From Candidatus Gastranaerophilales bacterium (GTDB lineage: Bacteria; Cyanobacteriota; Vampirovibrionia; Gastranaerophilales; Gastranaerophilaceae), in NCBI GenBank assembly GCA_944326425.1, contig CALVDX010000015.1, positions 1 to 51,716 of the forward strand: 51,716 nucleotides of DNA, read 5' to 3'. Shown here in pieces: positions 27,130-34,902 of this stretch; positions within the stretch are counted from its first letter, which is position 1; each line of letters opens with the position of its first letter. The notes under the pieces were generated by a model. It worked only from the letters and a program-made list of their open reading frames with translations. It searched no databases and was not told the DNA's origin. A program made the translations under genes and the position numbers.

Positions 27130-27989
27130 TGGCAAACGGGGATGAATTTCAGATAACTAAAGAAAATCAGTTAAGACGTTTAAAACAAGCACAAATGCAG
27201 CGTAAGGTGAAATATCAAAAGAAACGTCTTAAGAGGATGCGTTCTTTTTTGAAATTTATTATTGTTATTCTCATGATTGGATTATGTTATGGGATTGTAA
27301 AGCTTCCACAGTGGCGCTTGAGCCCTCATGCCTTTGATAAAGTTGATAACCCGTCCTTAGAAATAATAAATAACAAAATAGTTCCTTCTTATAAAATTCT
27401 GGCGGCATTAAGATGTAATCCTGTTCCATCTGAACCGATTTTTATGGTTAAGACGGATAATCTTAAGGAGAGTATAATGCATCTGGAACCTGTTCAGGAT
27501 GTTTATATCAGGCGTTTCTGGTTTCCTGCAAGGCTTCAGATTATTATAATAGAGCGTACGCCGGTGCTTACCATTTCCCCTGAGGTGGATGTTCCGCCGA
27601 TAGCATTCTTCTCTGTTGACGGTACACTTATAGGAAGAGATTATATGCCCCTTGATCCTGCTTATAAAACCTGGCTGATTTTGACGTATGGTACTAAAGA
27701 TGATTACCGCTCCTGGGATGAAGCAAAGGTAAGAACTTTCAGAACTATTGCGCAATCTATTGAAGATCTATCCGGAGAACATGTTGAATATATTGATTAC
27801 AAAGACCCGGATGATATTTATATTAAAATCCCCACGGTTAATATAAGACTGGGTAAAATTTCTACTACTACCATGAATCGTATTGCTAGGCTGCCATCAC
27901 TCTTGCCTCAAGTCAAAATGCTGAATAAAAAAGTTAAGTATATTGACCTGAGATGGGAAGAAACAAATTATATAAAACTGGATGAATAA
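27129..27989 (+). CDS. ftsQ: Cell-division protein FtsQ/DivIB
   Basis: Bitopic divisome protein linking early and late division components. The 286 residues have a highly basic cytoplasmic N-terminus (residues 12-38), one membrane helix (about 39-57) and an extracytoplasmic POTRA-like domain with VKTDNLKESIMHLEPVQDVY and RRFWFPARLQIIIIERTPVL. A beta-domain ending in YIDLRWEETNYIKL follows. Its ATG overlaps the ddl stop (TAATG). In cyanobacterial relatives ftsZ commonly follows; here the operon ends and a metallophosphoesterase remnant comes next. Confidence 0.93.
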   Translation: MANGDEFQITKENQLRRLKQAQMQRKVKYQKKRLKRMRSFLKFIIVILMIGLCYGIVKLPQWRLSPHAFDKVDNPSLEIINNKIVPSYKILAALRCNPVPSEPIFMVKTDNLKESIMHLEPVQDVYIRRFWFPARLQIIIIERTPVLTISPEVDVPPIAFFSVDGTLIGRDYMPLDPAYKTWLILTYGTKDDYRSWDEAKVRTFRTIAQSIEDLSGEHVEYIDYKDPDDIYIKIPTVNIRLGKISTTTMNRIARLPSLLPQVKMLNKKVKYIDLRWEETNYIKLDE

Positions 27990-28054
27990 CTAACGTTTTT
28001 TTAACTTCTTTTTAACCTGTGATTAATTTTCATTAACTATTATTTTTGATAGTT

Positions 28055-28384
28055 ATGAAAAAGTTAGTTTTATTATTTATATTTTTTTGTTTTAGTTTGA
28101 CCGGTGCTTATGCCCAAAATTTAAGGTTTATACAGGTAACGGATGTTCATATCTCCGGAGGTAATGTACGGGAATTAAAAGAAGAAGAGTATTTAAGAGT
28201 TTTGAACAAACATCTTAATGTAATTGCTATTGTATCCGGTCATTATCATTCAAATATTGAAAAAATAGAGGAGGGGGTTTATCAAATAGTCACACCAAGT
28301 TTCAGACATAATAGATCTTATAAAGTTATAGATATTGATACTGAAACAGGCGAAGTTTATACGATGCTTCTTGAAGATAAATAA
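28055..28384 (+). pseudogene. Exported metallophosphoesterase with internal deletion
   Basis: A 109-residue frame, starting at ATG 28055 rather than an upstream TTG. It has a signal peptide (KKLVLLFIFFCFSLTGAYA). The mature part keeps only the first calcineurin-like metal motif (FIQVTDVHIS) and the last (VSGHYHSN, then GVYQIVTPSF). The intervening GDxxD, GNHE and H motifs, normally more than 100 residues, are missing. The middle joins RELKEEEYLRVLNKHLN directly to VIAIVSG. An in-frame deletion that destroyed the dimetal active site is the simplest reading, so catalysis is unlikely. The frame and terminator remain intact, so a short exported product may still be made. Confidence 0.75.
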
Positions 28385-28413
28385 AACCCCGGAATATTTA
28401 TTCCGGGGTTTTA
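28383..28413. terminator. Bidirectional terminator between metallophosphoesterase remnant and rpmA
   Basis: A 10-bp perfect stem AACCCCGGAA/TTCCGGGGTT (28385-28394/28401-28410) with a 6-nt loop, T-rich on the plus side and A-rich on the left flank. It can therefore end transcription from both convergent genes. Confidence 0.92.
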
Positions 28414-28430
28414 TTTGAATTTTAAATAAT

Positions 28431-28685
28431 TTATGCGCTGTATACGCTAACCTGTTTTCTATCACGTCTGTGAGTTTCAAACTTCACCTGCCCGTCAATT
28501 AATGCGTATAAAGTGTCATCGCTCCCGATGCCTACATTATTACCGGGATGGAATTTGGTACCTCTTTGACGAACAATAATATTACCTGCTTTAACGAGTT
28601 CACCGCCGAACTTTTTGACCCCTAGACGCTTGGCTTCGGAATCTCTTCCGTTTCGGGTGGAACCCATACCTTTTTTATGTGCCAT
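28431..28685 (-). CDS. rpmA: 50S ribosomal protein L27
   Basis: Large-subunit protein whose N-terminus reaches the peptidyl-transferase centre. The 84 residues open with [20 protein letters not shown] and contain [20 protein letters not shown], close to the family consensus. There is no Firmicutes-type N-terminal pro-extension, so no processing protease is required. It lies 24 nt downstream of rplU on the minus strand, the usual L21-L27 order. Confidence 0.98.
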   Translation of the reverse strand: MAHKKGMGSTRNGRDSEAKRLGVKKFGGELVKAGNIIVRQRGTKFHPGNNVGIGSDDTLYALIDGQVKFETHRRDRKQVSVYSA

Positions 28686-28709
28686 TGTTATATTCTCCTA
28701 TACTTTTAA

Positions 28710-29069
28710 CTATGCTTCTGCAGATTCTGCCGCTTCTGCTGATTTAGATTTTTGTGCGGTTGTTCTGATTTTGTTAATCATAACTCTGCAAAAACCTTGT
28801 CTGTGACCTTGTTTTCTTCTGTAACCTTTTTTCGGTCTTTGTTTGAAAACAATAATTTTCTTAGCACGGTCATTTTTTAGTACAACCCCTTCAACAGAGG
28901 CATTAGCTACATAAGGTTGACCAACCTTTGATTTTTTGCCGTTAACGAGCATAACGACTTTATCAAACACTATTTTAGCATCTTTATCAGCACCGAGAAG
29001 TTCTACGTCAACGTAGCGGCCTTCTTCTACTTTGTACTGTTTTCCGCCTGTTTCGACTATTGCGTACAT
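28710..29069 (-). CDS. rplU: 50S ribosomal protein L21
   Basis: Large-subunit protein that binds 23S rRNA. The 119 residues begin [20 protein letters not shown]. The basic RNA-binding segment [18 protein letters not shown] is the family hallmark. The C-terminus has a low-complexity extension of repeated Ala/Glu/Ser (about the last 12 residues). It is cotranscribed with rpmA. A hairpin-rich leader upstream (29092-29122) may mediate control. Confidence 0.98.
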   Translation of the reverse strand: MYAIVETGGKQYKVEEGRYVDVELLGADKDAKIVFDKVVMLVNGKKSKVGQPYVANASVEGVVLKNDRAKKIIVFKQRPKKGYRRKQGHRQGFCRVMINKIRTTAQKSKSAEAAESAEA

Positions 29070-29091
29070 AATAATTTCCTTTCTTTTGAGG

Positions 29092-29122
29092 AATCGTATC
29101 CTTTATGGATTTAAAAACGATT
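29092..29122 (-). promoter_or_regulatory. Structured leader of rplU (possible L21 autoregulatory site)
   Basis: On the minus strand AATCGT pairs with ACGATT and an inner ATCC pairs with GGAT around ATAAA, leaving TTTTAA as an asymmetric bulge. It lies 22 nt before the start, next to the AAAGGAAA ribosome-binding site. L21 leaders are known in other phyla; whether this is one is inference. Confidence 0.4.
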
Positions 29123-29270
29123 TACCTATCTACAATACTATTCATTATAATTATGTGCGGCTGAAAGTTTACTGTCAAGTATAAACGCATTTTGGGCAAA
29201 TTTTTGTTAATAAATGAAGAAGATTTATCCTATGCTCTAATTCCTATTTCTTCCTTATGGCTTTTTTAAG

Positions 29271-29325
29271 CCCCTCCCCCATTAATTTCATTTACCCCTT
29301 CATTTACCCCTCATTTACCCCCCCC
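29271..29325 (-). repeat. G-tract array, potential G-quadruplex on the minus strand
   Basis: Five C-tracts of four or more (29271-74, 29276-80, 29295-98, 29307-10, 29318-25) read as G-tracts on the minus strand. The last three are spaced by the repeated unit ATTTA and its neighbours. The region is non-coding, between a terminator and the rplU promoter. Confidence 0.55.
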
Positions 29326-29327
29326 AT

Positions 29328-29353
29328 AAAAAAAGCCCCCAGTCCAGGGGCTT
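29328..29353 (-). terminator. Terminator of the 43-residue gene
   Basis: A 7-bp stem AAGCCCC/GGGGCTT (29333-29339/29347-29353) with a loop of seven, followed on the minus strand by seven T. It lies 34 nt after the small gene's stop. Confidence 0.9.
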
Positions 29354-29386
29354 AGATTCCGAGAGTTATTTAATTTTTATCGCCGG

Positions 29387-29518
29387 TTAGAGCGACAAAC
29401 TCTTCTCAATTTCGTATATTTTGTATAAAAGGCTGTCGATTTGGTCTTTCATCCAGAGAGTGTAAAGCTTAATGTTTTCTTGGAAACTGTATGTTCCCGG
29501 CCAATAATATCTGCACAT
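29387..29518 (-). CDS. Small 43-residue protein, unknown function
   Basis: A minus-strand gene starting ATG at 29518 and ending TAA at 29387. It encodes MCRYYWPGTYSFQENIKLYT followed by an amphipathic, coiled-coil-like helix (MKDQIDSLLYKIYEIEKSL). GGAG stands about ten bases before the ATG, a -10-like TATACT lies at 29550-29545, and a strong terminator follows. Promoter, ribosome site, frame and terminator together make a transcript of about 210 nt. I know of no matching family. The N-terminus is aromatic and rich in Tyr/Trp. It could be a regulatory small protein, an antitoxin-like peptide or a coding small RNA. Confidence 0.6.
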   Translation of the reverse strand: MCRYYWPGTYSFQENIKLYTLWMKDQIDSLLYKIYEIEKSLSL

Positions 29519-29623
29519 AATTTCTATACTCCAAAAATATCAACAGTATAGTTAACGGCAGATTTTTGAAAAACTTTAATATTTTTCGATAAATCTTTAC
29601 AAAAATTTACATAATGCCAAATT

Positions 29624-30850
29624 TTATATTATCATTCCCATGACATTTGGCAAAAGTCTATGATATTTATCGATGATTGGGTGAAATCTTGTTTCAAAAG
29701 TAACATGATCGTTATCAACCGTTATCCACTCAGATTTTTTTACTCCATAATGGTAATCGTTCATATTCTTTATGCGCTGCTGCGTATTATCAAGAATAAA
29801 GAAATTGTTATATCCAACTGTATCATTGTATTTCATATTTAAATCAATAAAGTCCGGAATGTTTTCTTTAATGTTTTTAAGGCTAATTTCTTTTGTAACT
29901 TTCTGATGCTCAATAAAATCATATATTGATGCGTTTAAGTTGTGGTTGTAGTATCTGAACGGCGCGGAATTTCTACAGTGATTTCGGGTAAGATAAGTAT
30001 CAATTTTACATAGTGTGCCTAAAGCAAAAGGCATATCCAGACTCTTTGATTCACGAGGCGCAAGTTTTATGATAAATTTTTCTCCGTGGTTACCCCAAAT
30101 ACCAAAGACGTTTTTATCTGATTTGCCTTCAGTAAAGTATTTGAAATTAAATCTACTTCCCATTATTTCAAGCGCCGGAATTTCTTTAGGGGCTTTATAT
30201 CCTATATCACAGAATTGCTGAAGATAAGCGGTTACCTGTTCAAACTTGCCGTGGTTTATTTCATCAGGAACATGTCCGAGTTCAAAATCATCATTATGAT
30301 AAATTTCTCTGTGTTTTGCCAGTAAGACTTCTTCCTTCCAGTCCGGTCTGATTTCAAGTAATTCAGAGATTGATTTTGCATTTTCAAATCTTTTATCAAT
30401 GTACTTTGTATACGCTTGTTTGTAGATATTGTTGGGGATAAATGACAGAAATATGTCGCTGCCGACAGGGAGTTTTTCATCAAAATCTCTCATAAAGTAC
30501 TTCATGTTGCGCGGTTGTTTTATTATGCTGTCTATTAATTCATAACTTAGTTCGTCATTTTTTAAAATTGTATTTAAAAGAGTGCCGAATGCTTCTTTGC
30601 TTGTTTGGATTTTGAGCAGTGAATTTATAGCAGGAACCCCGTCGTGATTGATAAACCATTTGTATTCTTTAAGCATTTTATCAATACTGCCGGTATTAAT
30701 ATTACATCCAAAGTGAACTGCGCTTAAACCTTTCGGAAGCAGTGTATTATTGGACATAGTACTATTTTTTAAATTTTGCCGATTTTCTTTAGTGTTTTTA
30801 TGCCGGGTAACGGCATTATTAATTTTACTGCTTACTGCTTGTACTTTCAT
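29624..30850 (-). CDS. Uncharacterised protein with possible kinase-like C-terminal region
   Basis: A 408-residue protein with no signal peptide or membrane segment; I do not recognise it. The N-terminus (about 1-40) is polar and low-complexity, then KGLSAVHFGCN. From about residue 230 the order of motifs recalls a protein- or aminoglycoside-kinase fold. There is a short strand pair with a candidate ATP lysine (EKFIIKLAP, K262), a hinge-like YDFIEH (310-315), DTVGYNNFFILDN (343-355) where a catalytic loop would lie, and ITVDND (376-381) where a metal-binding Asp would lie. This reading is tentative; HxD and DFG are not present in textbook form. It is monocistronic, between the small gene and trkH. 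Confidence 0.7.
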   Translation of the reverse strand: MKVQAVSSKINNAVTRHKNTKENRQNLKNSTMSNNTLLPKGLSAVHFGCNINTGSIDKMLKEYKWFINHDGVPAINSLLKIQTSKEAFGTLLNTILKNDELSYELIDSIIKQPRNMKYFMRDFDEKLPVGSDIFLSFIPNNIYKQAYTKYIDKRFENAKSISELLEIRPDWKEEVLLAKHREIYHNDDFELGHVPDEINHGKFEQVTAYLQQFCDIGYKAPKEIPALEIMGSRFNFKYFTEGKSDKNVFGIWGNHGEKFIIKLAPRESKSLDMPFALGTLCKIDTYLTRNHCRNSAPFRYYNHNLNASIYDFIEHQKVTKEISLKNIKENIPDFIDLNMKYNDTVGYNNFFILDNTQQRIKNMNDYHYGVKKSEWITVDNDHVTFETRFHPIIDKYHRLLPNVMGMII

Positions 30851-30983
30851 AATAGTCTCCGCAGGTATTAAGTTTGGTAAATTTTATAAATTGCCAGTCT
30901 AATTCCTTAATTGTTACAAAAGTTAATTATAATCAAAAAAACTTTTAAAACAATTCCCTTTCTGTGCAATATATTGAGTATAT

Positions 30984-32417
30984 TTATTTTCTAAATTCCC
31001 AAAATTCGGGTTGAAGAAGTACAAGGAAAGGGATGATTTCCAGACGGCCTATTAACATATCAAATATTAGTATCAGTTTTGTTACAGGATTAAATGTACT
31101 CATTTCATCCGGTGTAAAGCCGATGTTTCCGATTGCATTTAGAGCGCTAAGGGTTCCGGTTTCTGCGTTATGCTCAATAAGGGTGATTATAATAGCAGAG
31201 AATATAAAAATCAGAAAATAAAAGAACATAAAAATAAGTACCTGACCTATTACATCTTTGGGAACTATTTGATTATTTGACTTTACGTTTATAACAGCGT
31301 TGGGATGAAAAATTCTTGTAATTTCGGTTTTCAAAAATTTAAATACAATTACCCATCTGATAATTTTTATGCCGCCGCTGGTTGAACTTGCGCTTGCGCC
31401 GGTAAACATTGCCAGAAATAAAAATACCTGGGCGCCCAGTCCCCAGCTTGTGTAACTGTCGATAGCAAACCCGTTTGAAGTCATAATCGATATTACGCTG
31501 AAGGCTCCGTCCCTGACGATTTCACTAACAGGATGATGCATGTAAAAATAGCCATATACTGCAACAGCGGCAGTAAGCACTAAAAAGACATAGATATATA
31601 CTTTAAATTCTTCATTAGTTATTAACGCTTTTATATTACGTTTTGTGTAGCACTTCCAGAGTTGGTTGAAGTTTGTTCCGCTTATAATCATAAATAGTGT
31701 AATTATCCATAAAGTCAGGCTTGTGCTCCTGGTAAACAGATTCCCATCTACAACAAACCCTCCGCAGGATAATGTTGACATTGATGTACAGAGGCTTTCA
31801 AACCAGCTCATTCCGGTAAATTTTAGAAGGCAGGTTAATATTAAAGTAAGGATAAAATAAATTTTATACATTGCGCTTGCTGTAGAACGAATGCGCGGAG
31901 TCAGCATTTCTTCTCCCGGCCCAGGGGTTTCTGCAAAAAACATTTGCCGTCCGGCAACTGCGAATTGCGGCAATATTGCTATGAAGATAACCAGAATTCC
32001 GATACCGCCCATCCATTGGGTAAGTGCACGCCAAAACAGCATTGAATGCGGATAATTATAATGTGTAAGTATTGTTGCGCCTGTGGTTGTTATTCCTGAT
32101 GTCCCTTCAAATAGCGCATCTATCGGGGATATTCCGAAAAACAGAAATGGTACTGATAATATAATAGTAGAGGCTATCCAGCTTGTTACTACAATCCCGA
32201 AACAATTTGTTTTTCTTATATCATTAAGGTTTTGTATGTTGCTGCCGGTCTTATTTAACAGGAAGTTTATCAAAATAGCAATCAAGCCGGTATAAGCAAA
32301 CGGCATGATAGAGGGATACTCTTTGTAGTATACGGCTGTTAATATTGGTAATATTAGTACAATTATGAAAAGTTTAAGAATTTTTTTTAAGACAAAAGCT
32401 AAATAATCAAATCTCAT
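30984..32417 (-). CDS. trkH: Trk-type potassium uptake, membrane subunit
   Basis: Inner-membrane K+ transporter of the Trk/Ktr/HKT family. The 477 residues have about ten hydrophobic segments arranged as repeated helix-pore-helix units. Filter-like stretches include GTSGITTTGATIL, STLSCGGFVVDG, SNGFAIDSYTSWG and NAIGNIGFTPDE, where the conserved glycines of each of the four pore loops can be seen. The conserved WMGGIGILV also occurs. It is 3 nt downstream of trkA, so channel and regulatory subunit are made together. Confidence 0.94.
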   Translation of the reverse strand: MRFDYLAFVLKKILKLFIIVLILPILTAVYYKEYPSIMPFAYTGLIAILINFLLNKTGSNIQNLNDIRKTNCFGIVVTSWIASTIILSVPFLFFGISPIDALFEGTSGITTTGATILTHYNYPHSMLFWRALTQWMGGIGILVIFIAILPQFAVAGRQMFFAETPGPGEEMLTPRIRSTASAMYKIYFILTLILTCLLKFTGMSWFESLCTSMSTLSCGGFVVDGNLFTRSTSLTLWIITLFMIISGTNFNQLWKCYTKRNIKALITNEEFKVYIYVFLVLTAAVAVYGYFYMHHPVSEIVRDGAFSVISIMTSNGFAIDSYTSWGLGAQVFLFLAMFTGASASSTSGGIKIIRWVIVFKFLKTEITRIFHPNAVINVKSNNQIVPKDVIGQVLIFMFFYFLIFIFSAIIITLIEHNAETGTLSALNAIGNIGFTPDEMSTFNPVTKLILIFDMLIGRLEIIPFLVLLQPEFWEFRK

Positions 32418-32420
32418 ACA

Positions 32421-33758
32421 TTATACCTTGAAAAATTTTTTTAATTCCTGTGAATTGCTTCTTGTTGTGAATATTATAAGTGAATCCCCGCACATAACAA
32501 GAGTATTGCCTTTTGGGATGAGAATTTTATTTTTTCTTTGTATAATTCCTATAATTGCCCCTGTTGGCAGTTTTAAATCCATTATCTTTTTCCCGTGAAA
32601 TTTTTCAGGGGCATCAAGTTCCAGTACTTCCCCTTTCCCTTGTTCTACCGTTGCAAGAATATCTACGTCGTTTTCGTTAAGGTCATTTCTAATTTCTTTT
32701 ATAACAGCAATATTAGAAGATATAGCAACATCTATGCCGACTTTTTCAAACAACTGGACATTAGTATTTGTTGATACTCTTGTAACCACACGTTTGACTC
32801 CGGCTTGTTTAGCAAGAAGCGAGCATAAAAGATTTTTTTCATCATTGTTCGTAACGCTTATTACCACATCAAAATCCTCAATGCCTTCTTCGTTTAATAG
32901 TTGTATATTTGTGCCGTCTCCGTTGATTATTAGTGTATGCTGCAATTCTGAAGCAAGAAATTCGCAGCGTTTTTCGCTTTTTTCAAAAATCTTTGTTTTT
33001 ATTTTTAATTTTTCAAGATTTTTTGCAAGCATCATTCCTACTGTTCCGCCGCCTATAATCGCTGCATTTCTAACCAGTTCTTTTTCATGAAAAAATCTTC
33101 CTGCAAGGATATCAAGAGAGGACGGGGTTCCCATACAAATAACTTTATCATCTTTTTGAAGAATGGTATCACCGTTTGGTATAAATAACTCACTTTGGCG
33201 GGTAATTCCGACAAGCAGCGAGTCATCCGGGAAATTACACTCTCTGACTTTTTTATTTTCGAGCAGGGAGTTTTCCTGAATTTTGTATTCCAGAAGTCTT
33301 GCTTTACCATCTGCGAAGTGTTCAGCATCAAGCGCCTTAGCAACGGTTACAATTCTGAAAATTTCCTGCATTAAAAGTTCTTCCGGCCAGATTATATAGT
33401 CTAAATCAAGATCGCAAAAGTATTCTGCATCCTTTTTACAGCCTATTGATGTGTGGTATTCTTCTTTTGATATAAAGCAGATTGTTTTTACATCGCTTAT
33501 TTTTTTTGCTGTGAGACAGGCAACGATGTTTGCTTCATCATAGTCAGTGCAGGCAATAAAAACATCTGCATCATCAATCTGTGCCTTTTTTAAAGTCGGC
33601 AGGCATGAGCCGTTACCGGCAACAAAACCTATATCAAGTTTGTTAAATGCATCTGTTCTGTTTTTTTCCTGATCAATCATTATTATGTCGTGATCTTCAA
33701 AAAACTCTGCTGCAATTATACATCCGATTTCATTTGCACCATAAATTATGATTTTCAT
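32421..33758 (-). CDS. trkA: Trk system K+ uptake regulatory subunit
   Basis: Cytoplasmic nucleotide-binding subunit that gates TrkH. The 445 residues from ATG 33758 (a TTG six codons earlier is less likely) contain two RCK units. The first Rossmann motif is IIIYGANEIGCIIA, with Gly-to-Ala/Asn changes in GxGxxG. The second is AAIIGGGTVGMMLAKNLEK, intact. Each is followed by a TrkA-C domain, with LPTGAIIGIIQRKNKILIP and GDSLIIFTT at the end. The weakened first motif suggests only the second binds NAD(H) or ATP strongly; that is inference. Confidence 0.93.
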   Translation of the reverse strand: MKIIIYGANEIGCIIAAEFFEDHDIIMIDQEKNRTDAFNKLDIGFVAGNGSCLPTLKKAQIDDADVFIACTDYDEANIVACLTAKKISDVKTICFISKEEYHTSIGCKKDAEYFCDLDLDYIIWPEELLMQEIFRIVTVAKALDAEHFADGKARLLEYKIQENSLLENKKVRECNFPDDSLLVGITRQSELFIPNGDTILQKDDKVICMGTPSSLDILAGRFFHEKELVRNAAIIGGGTVGMMLAKNLEKLKIKTKIFEKSEKRCEFLASELQHTLIINGDGTNIQLLNEEGIEDFDVVISVTNNDEKNLLCSLLAKQAGVKRVVTRVSTNTNVQLFEKVGIDVAISSNIAVIKEIRNDLNENDVDILATVEQGKGEVLELDAPEKFHGKKIMDLKLPTGAIIGIIQRKNKILIPKGNTLVMCGDSLIIFTTRSNSQELKKFFKV

Positions 33759-33858
33759 TCCTAAATTATTCCGCAAGGTGATAAATATGTCAAATATCTT
33801 GCTAAATTATGTATTAAAGAGGACAAATCAGAAGTTGTGCGCTAATTTGTAAAGCCGT

Positions 33859-34764
33859 CTATGCATGCGGATGTGCTTTATCGTATACTTCTTTTAAGTG
33901 TTTTGTTGATACGTGGGTATAAATTTGTGTGTTGGAAATGCCGGCATGGCCTAAAAGTTCTTGTACGACTCTTAAATCTGCACCATTTTCTATAAGCCTT
34001 GTTGCAAAACTATGCCTGAAAACGTGCGGGGTAACTTTTTTTTGTAATTCAAGTTCTTTTACTGTTTCATTTATGGCATTTCTTATACTTTTATTTTGCA
34101 GCCTGTAACCTGTATTATTTATAAAAATAGGGGCATCTTCATCATTTGTTACATTAAACCCCGGGGCAATAAGGTTTCTTGCGGTGTTAAGGTATTGTAC
34201 CAGATAGTTCTTTGCGCGGTCAGAGATTAGCACAATCCGTTCCTTTGCGCCTTTACCCATTACTTTTATTTCGTTATTTTCTATATTCAGGTCGCCAAAG
34301 TTCAGACCGCTTAATTCTGATACCCGCATTCCAGTGGCCCAGAGTAGTTCCAGTATTACTCTGTTTCTAAATCCGGCAGGTGTATCAATTTTTACGTGGT
34401 TTAAAATATTCTCTATTTCATCAGTTGTCAGAAATTTGGGAAGCGGTTTCGGACGTTTAGGCGCGTTAAGCGAAATTGCGGGATTTGTGTCTACTATTCT
34501 TTCTCTGTACAGGTATTTGTAAAAAGTCCTTATTGCCGCTATCTTTCTTGCTAAAGTTGTCTTTTGGTATTCAAACCTTTGTATGAAGTAAATATATTCT
34601 CTTAGTTTGTTAAAATCAGCCTCCTGGGGCGGGATAGTATCAAGCCATACAAGGAAGCTCAAAATATCCGATACATAAGCCCGTGTTGTATGTTCGGAAA
34701 AATTGCGTTCTACGTCAAGGTATGTTTTAAAATCATCAAGTAATTCTTTTGAACTGTTAAGCAT
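33859..34764 (-). CDS. xerC: Tyrosine recombinase XerC/XerD type
   Basis: Site-specific recombinase resolving chromosome dimers at dif. The 301 residues have the N-terminal SAM-like core-binding domain and the catalytic domain. All catalytic residues are present: R147 (ATGMRVSELSGL), K171 (GKGAKER), H247 and R250 (HVFRHSFATRL), H273 (LLGH) and nucleophile Y282. It lies alone between trkA and a divergent TPR gene, not next to phage genes, so it looks like the host enzyme. XerC and XerD cannot be told apart reliably by eye, hence the symbol is provisional. Confidence 0.9.
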   Translation of the reverse strand: MLNSSKELLDDFKTYLDVERNFSEHTTRAYVSDILSFLVWLDTIPPQEADFNKLREYIYFIQRFEYQKTTLARKIAAIRTFYKYLYRERIVDTNPAISLNAPKRPKPLPKFLTTDEIENILNHVKIDTPAGFRNRVILELLWATGMRVSELSGLNFGDLNIENNEIKVMGKGAKERIVLISDRAKNYLVQYLNTARNLIAPGFNVTNDEDAPIFINNTGYRLQNKSIRNAINETVKELELQKKVTPHVFRHSFATRLIENGADLRVVQELLGHAGISNTQIYTHVSTKHLKEVYDKAHPHA

Positions 34765-34902
34765 TGTAAAAGTTACTTTCTTCTTTAATATTACGCTATA
34801 CAGGTATTTTGTTCAATATTTTTAACTAATGTAAATTTCTGTTTTTTGCAATTTTAAAAAGTATATACTAAAATGAACTTATTAAAATGTGGAGTATATT
34901 TA

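Noticed and set aside
28250-28480. Minus-strand 76-residue frame overlapping the metallophosphoesterase remnant and rpmA terminator
   Set aside because: Crosses a strong bidirectional terminator, has no ribosome site and overlaps the end of rpmA.
33859-34764. Xer-type recombinase as the prophage integrase
   Set aside because: It lies 8 kb outside the prophage border among host genes, with full-length XerC/D layout and no attachment-site evidence.
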